Origin: Bathymodiolus brooksi
Taxonomy: Eukaryota; Mollusca; Bivalvia; Mytilida; Modiolidae
Direction of reading: 5' to 3'
Length of the DNA: 64,000 bases
NCBI GenBank assembly: GCA_963680875.1
Contig: OY804588.1
Span: 61,824,397-61,888,396 of the forward strand
The position numbers were made by a program, and so were the translations under genes. The notes below the pieces were generated by a model. It made no database searches and was not told the DNA's origin. It saw nothing but the letters and a program-made list of their open reading frames with translations. Below are positions 58,901-63,340 of the stretch, piece by piece. Numbering within the stretch: position 1 is the stretch's first letter; the number at the start of each line of letters is the position of its first letter.

Positions 58901-61187
58901 GTATGTCTGTTCCATAATAATGTGGATTCTCAAATCCCGGCCCCTCGGACAAGGCAAGGTTCGATTTCTCCACCATATCCCCGCCTTTCATGTAAACATA
59001 CGATGAAAATGGTAATTTTTGGAGAATATTAGTGCATGTCCACGCGTGGTAAAATATTAAATATATATTCTGGTCTTTAACAAATAACTTCTTAAAACGT
59101 TTTCGTTGACTCAATCTTTTTACACGATTTAATACAATATTTACTTAAGTTTGTTGTGACAAAAAAATTAAATCTGCAAACTTAAACTGTCTTAATTCGA
59201 TAGTCGCTCTTTCTGTTTATTCTCAAATTGTAGTGCTATTACGCCTGAAGCGGCAGGTCTCTGATAATAAAATGGGCGGAGCCAAGTACAGAATGTAGAT
59301 TTCAACACTTGTATCCAGAATTTTCTGATGACAGATTGCCCAATGATCTGACAATACTTCATTTTCATTGGACGATCAATCAATCAATTTTTATGAATAA
59401 GGGCGGAGTTTGATATTTTCTAGAAAACTGAAGTAAATATTTATATATATCCTATGTTACAAATTTAAGATGAATGTTGAAAAAATCTAGACGTAAATAA
59501 ACTTATCTTTTCAAATAAGAATTTAAAAAGTCCCGTATTACAGGTAAGTTTAGACTGAAACGATCTTTAAAAACAAAGCAAAATATTTGCATAATATAGG
59601 TATAATATTTAAAGATTTTGCACAATAAGTAAATCCTGATTAAAAAAGAAATCTGATCTTATTTTACGGAAAAGCAGCATGGATAATACCTTTGCTATTC
59701 AAAAACCTGTGAGATATTCCTTTGTATCTGCATGAAATTTCTAAAACTTTAGAAATACAACTGTTAAAAGAAAAAAAAATAAGTCTAAATCGCTTTTATC
59801 TTTAAAGCTGTTTATGTATCTATTGATCAGTAGAAATCAGATTTGATTACACATTTGAAAACAAAGGTGTAAAATAAAATAAGAAGAAGTCTATTGATGT
59901 TCATAAATATATAAGGTTAGGGTTATGGTATTTAACGCCACTTTTATATATTCAGTGTCTACTGTCGTACAGGGGCTGTCGTATACAAATGTACCTGTGT
60001 AATCAGGGCCTATCACCACTAAAGTTGTGAGTTTGAACCCCGTTCATGGCGAGGTGTACTCGATACAACATTATGTGATAAAGTTTGTCAATGACTTGCG
60101 GCAGGTGGGTGGGTTTCTTCGGGTACTCCGGTTTCCTCCACCAATAAAAAAACCTGCCACGATATAGCTAGAATATTGTTGAAAGTGGCGTTAAACACAA
60201 TAACCATAGCCCCTCATAATTATACATATATATATGCATGTGCACACCAGTTATAATTTTTAGTAAGGAAGTGTGTGGATGTAAATGAACATTAGAGAAT
60301 ATCCAATGTTACACGTAGACACAAATTATAGTAAAGAAACAGCGCTTGTATTGCTGTTCTAAACACAGGGGCCGGTAGTAATCATCGCATGAAATGACCC
60401 AAATCCCCATATATATGCAATGTATTCTATTATACTAAGATTTTGATATAATATAGGGATTTGGGTCATTTCGTGCGATGATTTTTATCTGCCCGCGTGA
60501 TTTTACATTTCAGTCACAGTAGAATCTTCAATAATGTCGTGGACGTGATCGTATGGTACAACTTTTTTTTACGTATTTACAATTACCTATGCAATCAGTA
60601 CCTATCACCACTGATGTTGTGGGCTCCAATCGCGATCAGAGCGAGGTGTACAACATTATGTTATGAAGTTTGTCAGTGACTTGCGACAGGTCGATGGTTT
60701 TCTCCGGGTCCTCCGGTTTCCTCCACCAATAAAACTGACCGCCACGATATAGCTGAAATATTGTTGAAAGTGGTGTAAAACAGCATAAAACCAACCAATC
60801 AACCAATAATGAGTATGATTCATACCTTAAAATGAGCATGAAACGACCCCTTGCCCTGTAGTTGATCAATGGCCCCTAGCCTGTAGTTGATCAATGGCCC
60901 CTAGCCCTGTAGTTGATCAATGGCCCCTAGCCCTGTAGTTGATCAAAACTCTACTTCTGTCGAAAAATGCTAATGTTTATTTGATGTAACTTAAACTGTA
61001 CATATACAAATAGTTTTATACTCATTGCAAACTTTTTATTACTACAGGGAAATGCAATGGTAAATTAACATTTTCTCTTATACTGAAAGTCATATTCACC
61101 TGCTAAATGTATCGGGTGATTCCGCTGCTCCAATTGAGATCTGCCGAGTTCTGGCGAGTGTCCAGCAAAATATCCGACTCCGTCCAT
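22291..61187 (-). CDS. Lhx2/9: LIM-homeodomain transcription factor, Lhx2/Lhx9/apterous family (six exons)
   Basis: I assembled six exons on the minus strand: 61187-61100, 58984-58872, 55793-55588, 42950-42601, 23608-23391 and 22581-22291. They total 1266 nt (421 residues plus stop), every junction obeys GT-AG, and the phases match (1, 0, 2, 1, 0). LIM1 uses C81, C84, H102, C105, C108, C111, C130 and D133; LIM2 uses C143, C146, H165, C168, C171, C174, C193 and D196. A basic GRPRKRK segment follows. The homeodomain spans about 280-339, with W327, Q329 (position 50) and N330 (position 51). LIM1 has the [13 protein letters not shown] signature of Lhx2/9/apterous. The family controls forebrain, eye and appendage development through LDB/Chip cofactors. 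The C-terminus ends in an LSDLF-like motif resembling the vertebrate tail. Introns are 2.1, 3.1, 12.6, 19.0 and 0.8 kb. Confidence 0.93.
23118..23295. mobile_element. G-run/C-run repeat family, partial copy in intron 5
   Basis: A G-run of about 22 is followed by AAAATCAGATTATTTCC, GAAAACTGCAAAGTAAT and CTATAATAAAACTTGGCGA. This parallels the longer copy at 36897-37170. It lies in the 0.8-kb intron between the two homeodomain exons. Confidence 0.6.
23391..23608 (-). CDS. Lhx2/9: Lhx2/9 exon 5: linker and homeodomain helices 1-2
   Basis: The acceptor (T-run then AAG) opens at GT, completing the Gly codon split after exon 4. It encodes residues 254-325, with [18 protein letters not shown] and [10 protein letters not shown], the Lhx2/9/apterous hallmark. 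The donor GTATAT follows CTTCAG, so the homeodomain is split before VWFQ, an intron site I believe is also used in vertebrate LHX2. Confidence 0.95.
23752..23937. mobile_element. G-run/C-run repeat family, short copy in intron 4
   Basis: Opens with a G-run and GGGGGCTATG and closes with a C-run then GCCATTCTG. Inside are TTGTCCCC and TTGACCTGAAAGATACAAAA, the complement of ATCTTTCAGGTCAA in the related copy. Confidence 0.6.
24305..24475 (+). repeat. 165-bp dispersed repeat, copy 1
   Basis: Shares AACTAGTTTAATCCCGCCAC, TTAATTGAAGTGTCTGTACC and GATTTTGGAACTGTTCCG with copies at 41455-41635 and 51630-51800. Confidence 0.7.
24476..26330. other. Intron 4 DNA, nothing recognised
   Basis: Scattered short frames only. 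A moderately GC-rich patch at 24830-24960 (ACCGTGTTTCTCGCGCCTTG) might be conserved non-coding DNA, but I have no comparison to show it. Confidence 0.4.
26331..26372 (+). repeat. SINE family C, 3' stub
   Basis: GAAATACTGTTTAAGTCGATG runs into GTTAAACACCAATCAATCAA, the plus-oriented core with an (AATC)n tail. Confidence 0.65.
26373..27597. other. Intron 4 DNA, nothing recognised
   Basis: A 108-codon minus-strand frame (27067-27393) has no recognisable domain and is not flanked by convincing splice sites. Confidence 0.4.
27598..28448. repeat. Near-perfect 337-bp inverted repeat with 177-bp spacer
   Basis: The left arm (27598-27934) and right arm (28112-28448) are reverse complements. Over the 210-bp part I compared base by base only one mismatch appeared before the inner edge. 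The arms begin TTATAACCACAGGCGCATG and end near CTGTTTCT. The spacer is unique and contains TTTTTCATTGCAG at its left and TTAGGTAAGTG at its right, which resemble splice sites on the plus strand. Frames repeated in both arms are mirror images, not genes. It lies in intron 4 of the Lhx gene. Confidence 0.95.
28449..28640 (+). repeat. Fragment of a dispersed mollusc-type repeat
   Basis: GAGAAAGGGCAATCAAGAAT, CCAGAGTCAATGGCAA and the AAAACAAAACA stretch resemble 34560-34690 (GAAGGGGCAATCAAAAATGG, CCAGAGAAAATGTCAACA). Confidence 0.6.
28681..28722. repeat. Poly-C tract with (AC)n
   Basis: About 27 C residues are followed by ACACACACACAC. The poly-Gly reading frame on the other strand is an artefact. 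Confidence 0.95.
28855..29110. promoter_or_regulatory. Candidate regulatory or conserved non-coding patch (weak)
   Basis: Less AT-biased than its surroundings, with GGCGGGAATAATAAATCACG, ACCAGCTACAAATTACTGC and GAATGACATGCATCAGG. Its place in a long Lhx intron makes an enhancer possible, but only cross-species conservation could show this. Confidence 0.2.
29111..30020. other. Intron 4 DNA, nothing recognised
   Basis: Contains a short G-run near 29150 and T-rich runs near 29440. The frame at 29577-29831 has no supporting features. Confidence 0.4.
30285..30490. repeat. Dispersed repeat with 'tgaccttgacctttgaccta' motif
   Basis: TGACCTTGACCTTTGACCTA and the related TGACACTGACCTTTGGCCTA occur about 135 bp apart. 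I associate this type of repeat with mollusc genomes, from memory. Confidence 0.5.
30593..30787. repeat. (CT)n microsatellites, two long runs
   Basis: Runs of CT at 30633-30674 and 30707-30786 are separated by a unit containing AATATATTATCAGAACTACG, which recurs after the second run. This suggests array expansion by unequal exchange. Confidence 0.95.
30788..31764. other. Intron 4 DNA, nothing recognised
   Basis: AT-rich with only short frames. Confidence 0.4.
31765..31840 (-). repeat. SINE family B, 3' fragment
   Basis: TTAGGGTTATGGTGTTTAGC, CAATAATATTTCAGTTATAT and GTGGAGGTCAGTTTTATTAG, then divergence. Confidence 0.75.
31841..33240. other. Intron 4 DNA, nothing recognised
   Basis: Very AT-rich to 32400, less so at 32440-32880 (GGTCAATTGCCGATTTCTTG, CCTAATTATTGACTTCCGG). 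No frame is supported. Confidence 0.4.
33245..33655. repeat. Repeat rich in AATAGAGATATCT sub-motifs, interrupted by a SINE
   Basis: TTGAAATAGAGATATCTGTA, ATCTCTATTTCAAATA and AAATAGAGATATTTGTATTC recur in both orientations, making several short hairpins. A family A SINE fragment splits the block at about 33383. Confidence 0.65.
33383..33477 (+). repeat. SINE family A with large internal deletion
   Basis: The tRNA-like head (GGTGTAGTGGTCAGCGTGTT, GTTGGTTCGAGAAAA) joins straight to the tail (TTAGCGTTAAACAACAATCA, (ACTC)n). It resembles a tRNA gene, but the fused SINE tail identifies it as a SINE. Confidence 0.8.
33656..34555. other. Intron 4 DNA, nothing recognised
   Basis: Slightly GC-richer at 33700-34060 but without supported coding. 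Confidence 0.4.
34560..34700 (+). repeat. Fragment of a dispersed mollusc-type repeat
   Basis: Starts AGAGAATATCGAAGGGGCAA and has CCAGAGAAAATGTCAACACA. It is related to 28449-28640. Confidence 0.55.
35184..35680 (+). repeat. SINE family A split by a SINE family B insertion
   Basis: The outer tRNA-like head (CACAGTGGTCTAGTGCCTAC, CGGGTTCAATCCCCGG) runs to 35350. The family B insert spans 35351-35612. The outer element resumes at 35613 with GAGTCGATTATGCGTCCGG. GAGTCGATAATG before and GAGTCGATTATG after form a 12-bp target duplication. Confidence 0.85.
35351..35612 (+). mobile_element. SINE family B, full length, plus orientation
   Basis: Begins GAGGCCGTCGTGATCGTAG, contains B-box-like GAGTTCGAACCCAC, then GTTTGTCAGTGACTTA and TTTTCTCCGGGTACTC, and ends ATTGTTGAAAGTGGCGTTAA plus CACCCTAACCC. 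This copy fixes the polarity of the family. Confidence 0.87.
35690..36424. other. Intron 4 DNA, nothing recognised
   Basis: AT-rich with no supported frame or repeat. Confidence 0.4.
36425..36790 (-). repeat. SINE family B remnant interrupted by a hAT MITE
   Basis: GGTATTTAACGCCACTTTCA and ACAATATTTCAGT lie left of the MITE. The target ATTTCAGT and then TGACGGTCAAC lie right of it. The rest of the SINE is lost. Confidence 0.75.
36493..36751. mobile_element. hAT-like MITE with perfect 8-bp target duplication
   Basis: A 259-bp element with termini CAGTGTCGGATTTA and TAAATCCGGCACTG, flanked by ATTTCAGT at 36485-36492 and 36752-36759. It is the sister of 3380-3643 and has better-preserved termini. 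Confidence 0.92.
36897..37188. mobile_element. G-run/C-run repeat family, longest copy
   Basis: Starts with a G-run of about 20 and ends in a C-run followed by (AC)n. Between them are AAATCAGAATCAGATTATAT, GAAAACTGCAGGTTATT and ACATCTTTCAGGTCAATGTA. The G and C runs could act as inverted ends. The family is not recognised. Confidence 0.65.
37405..37525 (-). repeat. SINE family B, 3' half
   Basis: GGTGCTTAACGCCACTTTCA, TATATCGTGGTGGTCAGTTT, ACCGACCTGTCGCAAGTCAC. It breaks off before the tRNA-like head. Confidence 0.8.
37526..41310. other. Intron 4 DNA, mostly AT-rich, no gene recognised
   Basis: I see no coding frames or clear repeats. Patches around 39470-39800 and 40370-40470 carry several TAAT/ATTA homeodomain-type cores, but such cores are common in AT-rich DNA. 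Confidence 0.4.
41320..41430 (+). repeat. SINE family B, head portion
   Basis: ACACCATGATCGTATCATAT, ACATATGCAATCAATGCCTA and B-box-like GTGAGTTCGAATCTCG, ending at CAGGGCGG. Confidence 0.75.
41455..41635 (+). repeat. 165-bp dispersed repeat, copy 2
   Basis: TTTGAACCCCGCCACTTTTT, GAAGTGCCTGTATACC, GGATTTTGGATCTGTTCCG and ACGGTGTGGTATTT align with copies at 24305 and 51630. Confidence 0.75.
42180..42370. promoter_or_regulatory. GC-richer patch near LIM2 exon, possible conserved element (weak)
   Basis: About 190 bp of clearly less AT-rich DNA (GACGTTTACCGGGAATGCGC, CTGACGAGATGATCTGTCAA) beginning 230 bp beyond the donor of exon 4. It is open in one plus-strand frame, but that frame runs against the gene and has no known domain. 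Confidence 0.2.
42601..42950 (-). CDS. Lhx2/9: Lhx2/9 exon 4: LIM2 and basic linker
   Basis: The acceptor CACTTTTCAG precedes G, completing the Arg codon split from exon 3 (YYR then [10 protein letters not shown]). It encodes residues 137-252 with the second LIM domain and GRPRKRK. The donor GTAAGT follows GGAATGG. Confidence 0.95.
43245..43386 (-). repeat. SINE family B, internally deleted
   Basis: (GTTT)n and GATGGTGTTTAACGCCACTT, then GGTGGAAGAGATTCGAACTC joins the core to the head, which ends GATCACGTCCACGACGGCCC. Confidence 0.82.
43387..44480. other. Intron 3 DNA, nothing recognised
   Basis: AT-rich, short frames only. Confidence 0.4.
44480..45632. repeat. 38-bp satellite, about 30 copies
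   Basis: The unit reads ACAAGACATTGTTTTACAAA then ATGGCCACCCTTAATTAT. Variants include CCTTT for CCCTT, TGCAAG for TACAAG, ATATTG for ACATTG and a few shortened units (near 44735 and 45170). It lies in intron 3 of the Lhx gene. The two short frames here are repeat artefacts. Confidence 0.95.
45633..46360. other. Intron 3 DNA, nothing recognised
   Basis: Two plus-strand frames of 95-97 codons overlap this stretch, without domains or splice support. Confidence 0.4.
46363..47035 (+). repeat. Tandem triplication, about 225-bp unit
   Basis: TTGTTCGTCTGTTGTTGCAT begins each unit (near 46367, 46596 and 46824). GGCTTATCGGTCAAAAATAT and GTTAACAGAAAACAATTATA recur. The third unit is shorter and more diverged. 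Confidence 0.9.
47036..48040. other. Intron 3 DNA, nothing recognised
   Basis: No supported genes or repeats seen. Confidence 0.4.
48045..48306 (-). repeat. SINE family B, near full length
   Basis: Runs from TTTATGCTGTTTACTGCAAC through CCTGTCGCAAGTCACTGACA and GGGATTCGAACCCACAACTT to GATCACGACCACGACTGCCC. Confidence 0.87.
48432..48545 (-). repeat. SINE family A, 3' fragment
   Basis: TTGTTGTTTAACCCAAAGTG, CAGCTATATCATGGCGAGAA and GTACTAGACCACCACGC, antisense to the family A tail. Confidence 0.75.
48956..49122. mobile_element. MITE-like element with GGGGCGGATCC termini
   Basis: Inverted ends CAGGGGCGGATCCAGG and CCTGGATCCGCCCCTG enclose GGCGTAAAATCGTGATT and CACACGAAATACCCC. AAGTA occurs at both flanks. 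It is related to the larger 11423-11790 element but has a single internal unit. Confidence 0.87.
49285..49513 (-). repeat. SINE family A, head and body
   Basis: GTAGACATTTCACTCCACTC, GGGACTCGAACCCACGATCT and CTAACCATTACACCACCAAT, the antisense tRNA-like head. Confidence 0.85.
50068..50375 (-). repeat. SINE family A, partly duplicated head
   Basis: CACTGAAACAACAATCTACA and GACACATTATCCTGCTTCC are followed by two successive B-box-like regions (GTGCTCGACCCACGATCTA and GGGTTCGAACCCACGATCTA) about 110 bp apart, so the head region is duplicated. Confidence 0.8.
50970..51030 (+). repeat. SINE family B, 3' stub
   Basis: AATATAACTGAAATATTTTTG then GTGGCGTTAAGCATCATAAA, followed by CCTAA repeats. Confidence 0.7.
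51140..51500 (+). mobile_element. Dispersed element, copy in plus orientation
   Basis: AAGATAAATTTTGCAAGGCG, CTGCTTTGGGGCCC, then TCTATGGCTAAGGCTATGGG and CCCTTCAGAGATTCACAGG. The reverse complement of 55015-55255 carries the same blocks. Family unknown. Confidence 0.75.
51630..51800 (+). repeat. 165-bp dispersed repeat, copy 3
   Basis: AACTAGCTTAACCCCGCCAC, TTTATTGTTGAAGTACATGT, GATTTTGGAACTGTTCTGAC and GGTGTGATATTTAAT. Confidence 0.75.
52640..52730. promoter_or_regulatory. Candidate conserved non-coding patch in intron 3 (weak)
   Basis: ACTGGCACCGGTCATCGATG followed by CATGATTAATTAGCGTCG has TAATTA homeodomain cores in a locally GC-richer context. Only a comparison could confirm this. Confidence 0.2.
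52815..52880 (+). repeat. SINE family B, 3' stub
   Basis: GACCGCCATGATATAACTGA then GTGACGTTAAACATCCTAAC. Confidence 0.75.
53560..53902 (+). repeat. Diverged direct duplication around a poly-G tract
   Basis: GAAACAAATCAGGAACAAAT near 53653 and GAAACAAAACAGGAACAAAT near 53831 are each followed by CCGGT, GATTTCGTTCC or similar, and ACGATACCAAGTAAAATA. A G-run of more than 20 (53719-53755) sits between them. Confidence 0.75.
53918..53995 (-). repeat. SINE family B, 3' fragment
   Basis: TTGTGGTGTTTAACGACACT, CAATATTTCAGTTATATCTT and ATTTTATTGGTGGAGGAAA. Confidence 0.8.
54000..55010. other. Intron 3 DNA, nothing recognised
   Basis: AT-rich with (AT)n runs near 54845 and 54950. The 116-codon plus-strand frame at 54733-55083 crosses these runs and a repeat, and is not credible. 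Confidence 0.4.
55015..55255 (-). mobile_element. Dispersed element, copy in minus orientation
   Basis: The reverse complement carries TTTTGCAAGGCGGAACAAAC, GGGTAAGGCTATGGGGCCC and ATGTATCGACTAAACCCC, matching 51140-51500. Confidence 0.72.
55588..55793 (-). CDS. Lhx2/9: Lhx2/9 exon 3: LIM1
   Basis: The acceptor TTTATTTACAG precedes ACGATG. It encodes residues 68-135 plus two bases of the Arg codon, with [18 protein letters not shown] and CKDDYY. The donor GTGAGT follows TATTACAG. A start at the internal ATG (residue 69) would be possible from a shorter transcript. Confidence 0.95.
55842..55950 (-). repeat. SINE family C 3' end with (ATTG)n tail
   Basis: A run of ATTG units, then ATGTTTAACGCCAATTTTAG and GCTGTATTGTGGCGTT, lies immediately beyond the exon 3 acceptor, inside intron 2. 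Confidence 0.8.
56380..56700. promoter_or_regulatory. Candidate enhancer-like patch in intron 2 (weak)
   Basis: AAGCAATTAAACAAAAGTGG, GTTAGTAATTAAAATAGC, CGGCACGTGACCC and ACACAGCTGCTTGCG put several ATTA cores and E-boxes in a less repetitive stretch of intron 2. It is suggestive only. Confidence 0.22.
57800..58030. promoter_or_regulatory. Candidate conserved non-coding patch with hairpin in intron 2 (weak)
   Basis: AAGGCATTTAAT then AAAATGCCTT forms a short inverted repeat. It is followed by CCTAATTATCGCTCTGATTG and GACAAATTAATCTCATTTG. It is GC-richer than its surroundings and open in one plus-strand frame that lacks any known domain. Confidence 0.22.
58872..58984 (-). CDS. Lhx2/9: Lhx2/9 exon 2: N-terminal linker
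   Basis: The acceptor TTTACATGAAAG is weak in pyrimidines, but opens at GC, completing the Gly codon left by exon 1. It encodes residues 31-67 ([14 protein letters not shown] and then an aromatic/His segment). The donor GTAAGT follows GGGAGCCGG and hands on in phase 0 to exon 3. Confidence 0.82.
59115..59914. other. Intron 1 DNA, nothing recognised
   Basis: AT-rich, no supported frame. Confidence 0.4.
59960..60212 (+). repeat. SINE family B, near full length
   Basis: TGTGTAATCAGGGCCTATCA, GTGAGTTTGAACCCCGTTCA, CAATGACTTGCGGCAGGTGG and the core GAAAGTGGCGTTAAACACAA. An antisense core fragment sits just before it at 59918-59948. Confidence 0.85.
60372..60490. mobile_element. Small hairpin MITE-like element
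   Basis: ATCATCGCATGAAATGACCC pairs with GGGTCATTTCGTGCGATGAT at the right end, leaving a 60-bp AT-rich loop. Confidence 0.7.
60534..60792 (+). repeat. SINE family B, near full length
   Basis: GTCGTGGACGTGATCGTATG, GCAATCAGTACCTATCACCA, then GTTTGTCAGTGACTTGCGAC and CACGATATAGCTGAAATATT. Confidence 0.87.
60850..60950 (+). repeat. 29-bp tandem repeat, about 3.5 copies
   Basis: CCCTGTAGTTGATCAATGGC followed by CCCTAG is repeated. The second unit has lost one C. Confidence 0.95.
61100..61187 (-). CDS. Lhx2/9: Lhx2/9 exon 1: start codon and N-terminus
   Basis: Begins with ATG at 61187-61185 and encodes 29 residues ([15 protein letters not shown] and onward) plus one base of a Gly codon. The donor is GTGAAT after TTAGCAG. 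The phase fits exon 2 exactly. There is no similarity I can use to confirm it, so the reading rests on the phase match, the splice donor and the start codon. Confidence 0.78.
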
Positions 61188-61309
61188 TCTGTGCTCTTTT
61201 ACTTGTGGTAAATTTCCACACCCAGACACATGTTATCACCACTTTGTTATGTAAATGTTGATATATTGTTTGTAAATATTAATAATATAGCTGATCACTT
61301 GGTATCAAT

Positions 61310-61445
61310 CAATTAGTGCCTATCACCGCAAAAGTTGTCAGTTCAATTCCCGAACATGGCGAGGTGTACTCGATACAATATTATGAGATAAAGTTAGTGT
61401 TTTTTCAGGATACACCAGTTTCCTCCAAACAATAAAGCTGACTGT
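61310..61445 (+). repeat. SINE family B, diverged, upstream of Lhx2/9
   Basis: TAGTGCCTATCACCGCAAAA, CATGGCGAGGTGTACTCGAT and CAGTTTCCTCCAAACAATAA lie 120-260 bp upstream of the start codon, so the promoter or 5' UTR is partly SINE-derived. Confidence 0.8.
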
Positions 61446-61659
61446 CACAAAATAACTTAAATATTGTACAGATCCAAAGATGGATTTGCATAATACGCTC
61501 ACTCTTTATCATAAATGTATACATGTATTAGACTGCTTCTGAAATATCGAATTTAACATGTATGTATATGCATTCATGAAGCCCGGTATGGAAATATGCA
61601 CTCTTAAGATCATGTTAAAATTTAACGATGTCAGAATGTAACGTATGGGAAATTAACAC

Positions 61660-62140
61660 TTTAAAACACGTTTCGAAAAGTTTGAAGATACCGAAGGGCA
61701 AATGAGAAGTCGTAAATCTAAGGACAGACAACACAATGGCCAAAAGAAAAAGAACAAAAAGACAAATAATGATATATAAAAATCTACACAGAAAACTTTA
61801 TTTTGAACAATACGAAACCCACAAAAAATCGTCGTAGATATCAGATGCTACGCATGGGCAAACGGTTTCTGCTCTACTAGTGACATCCGTTGCGTTACTG
61901 TTAAGTGAAACGAACACCATGTGGTATGAAGATCATGTCGAACGCCAGTATACGTAAATACAAATAACATACATAAAGCACGAACCCCTATAAAACATAG
62001 GAATAAAGACCAACCAAACATAATGTTCACGTTGATATCTTAGTGGACATCACAACATGGAATTAAAAACATGCAGACATGTGACTGGACGACATAAACA
62101 ACACGAACCCCACTAAAAACCGGGGGCGAGGGATCATAAG
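61660..62140 (+). repeat. Dispersed mollusc-type repeat
   Basis: GAAGATACCGAAGGGCAAAT, GAGAAGTCGTAAATCTAAGG, CAACACAATGGCCAAAAG and CACGAACCCCACTAAAAACC match a repeat that I remember from bivalve sequences. A short related fragment is at 30040-30080. Confidence 0.65.
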
Positions 62141-62159
62141 CTAAACAGCTGTTCTGCTA

Positions 62160-63340
62160 ATCGTGAACACATATAAACATGCTTACAATCGTGAACACAT
62201 ATAAACGTGTTTACAATCGTGAACACATATAAGCGTGTTTACATTGGTTAGCACATATAAGCGTGTTTACAATCGTGAACACATATAAACGTGTTTACAT
62301 TGGTTAACACATATAAGCGTGTTTACAATCGTGAACACATATAAACGTGTTTACATTGGTTAACACATATAAACGTGTTTGCAATCGCGAACACATATAA
62401 ACGTGTTTACAATCGTGAACACATATAAACGAGTTTACAATCGCGAACACATACAAACGTGTTCACATTGATGAACACATATAAACGTGTTAACATTGGT
62501 GAACACATACAAGCGTGTTTACAATCGTGAACACATATAAACGAGTTTACAATCGCTAACACATACACACGTCTTTACATTGGTGAACACATATAAACGT
62601 GTTTACATTGGTGAACACATATAAACGTGTTTACAATCGTGAACACATATAAGCGTGTTTACCATCATGAACACATATAAACGTGTTTACAATCGCGAAC
62701 ACATACAAACGTGTTTACATTGGTGAACACATATAAACGTGTTTACAATCGTGAACACATATAAGCGTGTTTACAATCATGAACACATATAAACGTGTTT
62801 ACAATCGCGAACACATACAAACGTGTTTACATTGGTGAGCACATACAAACGTGTTTACATTGGTGAACACATATAATCGTGTTTATATTGGTGAACACAT
62901 ATAAACGCGTTTACAATCGTGAACACATATAAGCTTGTTTATAATCATGAACACATATAAACGTGTTTACAATCGCGAACACATACAAACGTGCTTACAT
63001 TGGTGAGCACATACAAACGTGTTTACATTGGTGAACACATATAATCGTGTTTACATTGGTGAACACATATAAACGCGTTTACAATCGTGAACACATATAA
63101 GCTTGTTTACAATCATGAACACATATAAACGTGTTTACAATCGCGAACACATACAAACGTGTTTACATTGGTGAACACATATAAACGAGTTTACAATCGC
63201 GAATGCATATAAGCGTGTTTTCAATCGTGAATTTATACAAATGTGTTTACAATCGTGAACACATATAATCATGTTTACAATCATGAACACATATAAGCAT
63301 GTTTACAATCACGAATGCATATATAAACGTGTTTACAATC
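62160..63340. repeat. 28-bp satellite, about 42 copies, upstream of Lhx2/9
   Basis: The unit GTGAACACATATAAACGTGT ends TTACAATC, with alternate endings TTACATTG and an AATCGCG variant. AACAC and GTGTT in each unit can pair across an 8-bp loop. It starts about 1 kb upstream of the start codon of Lhx2/9. Confidence 0.95.
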
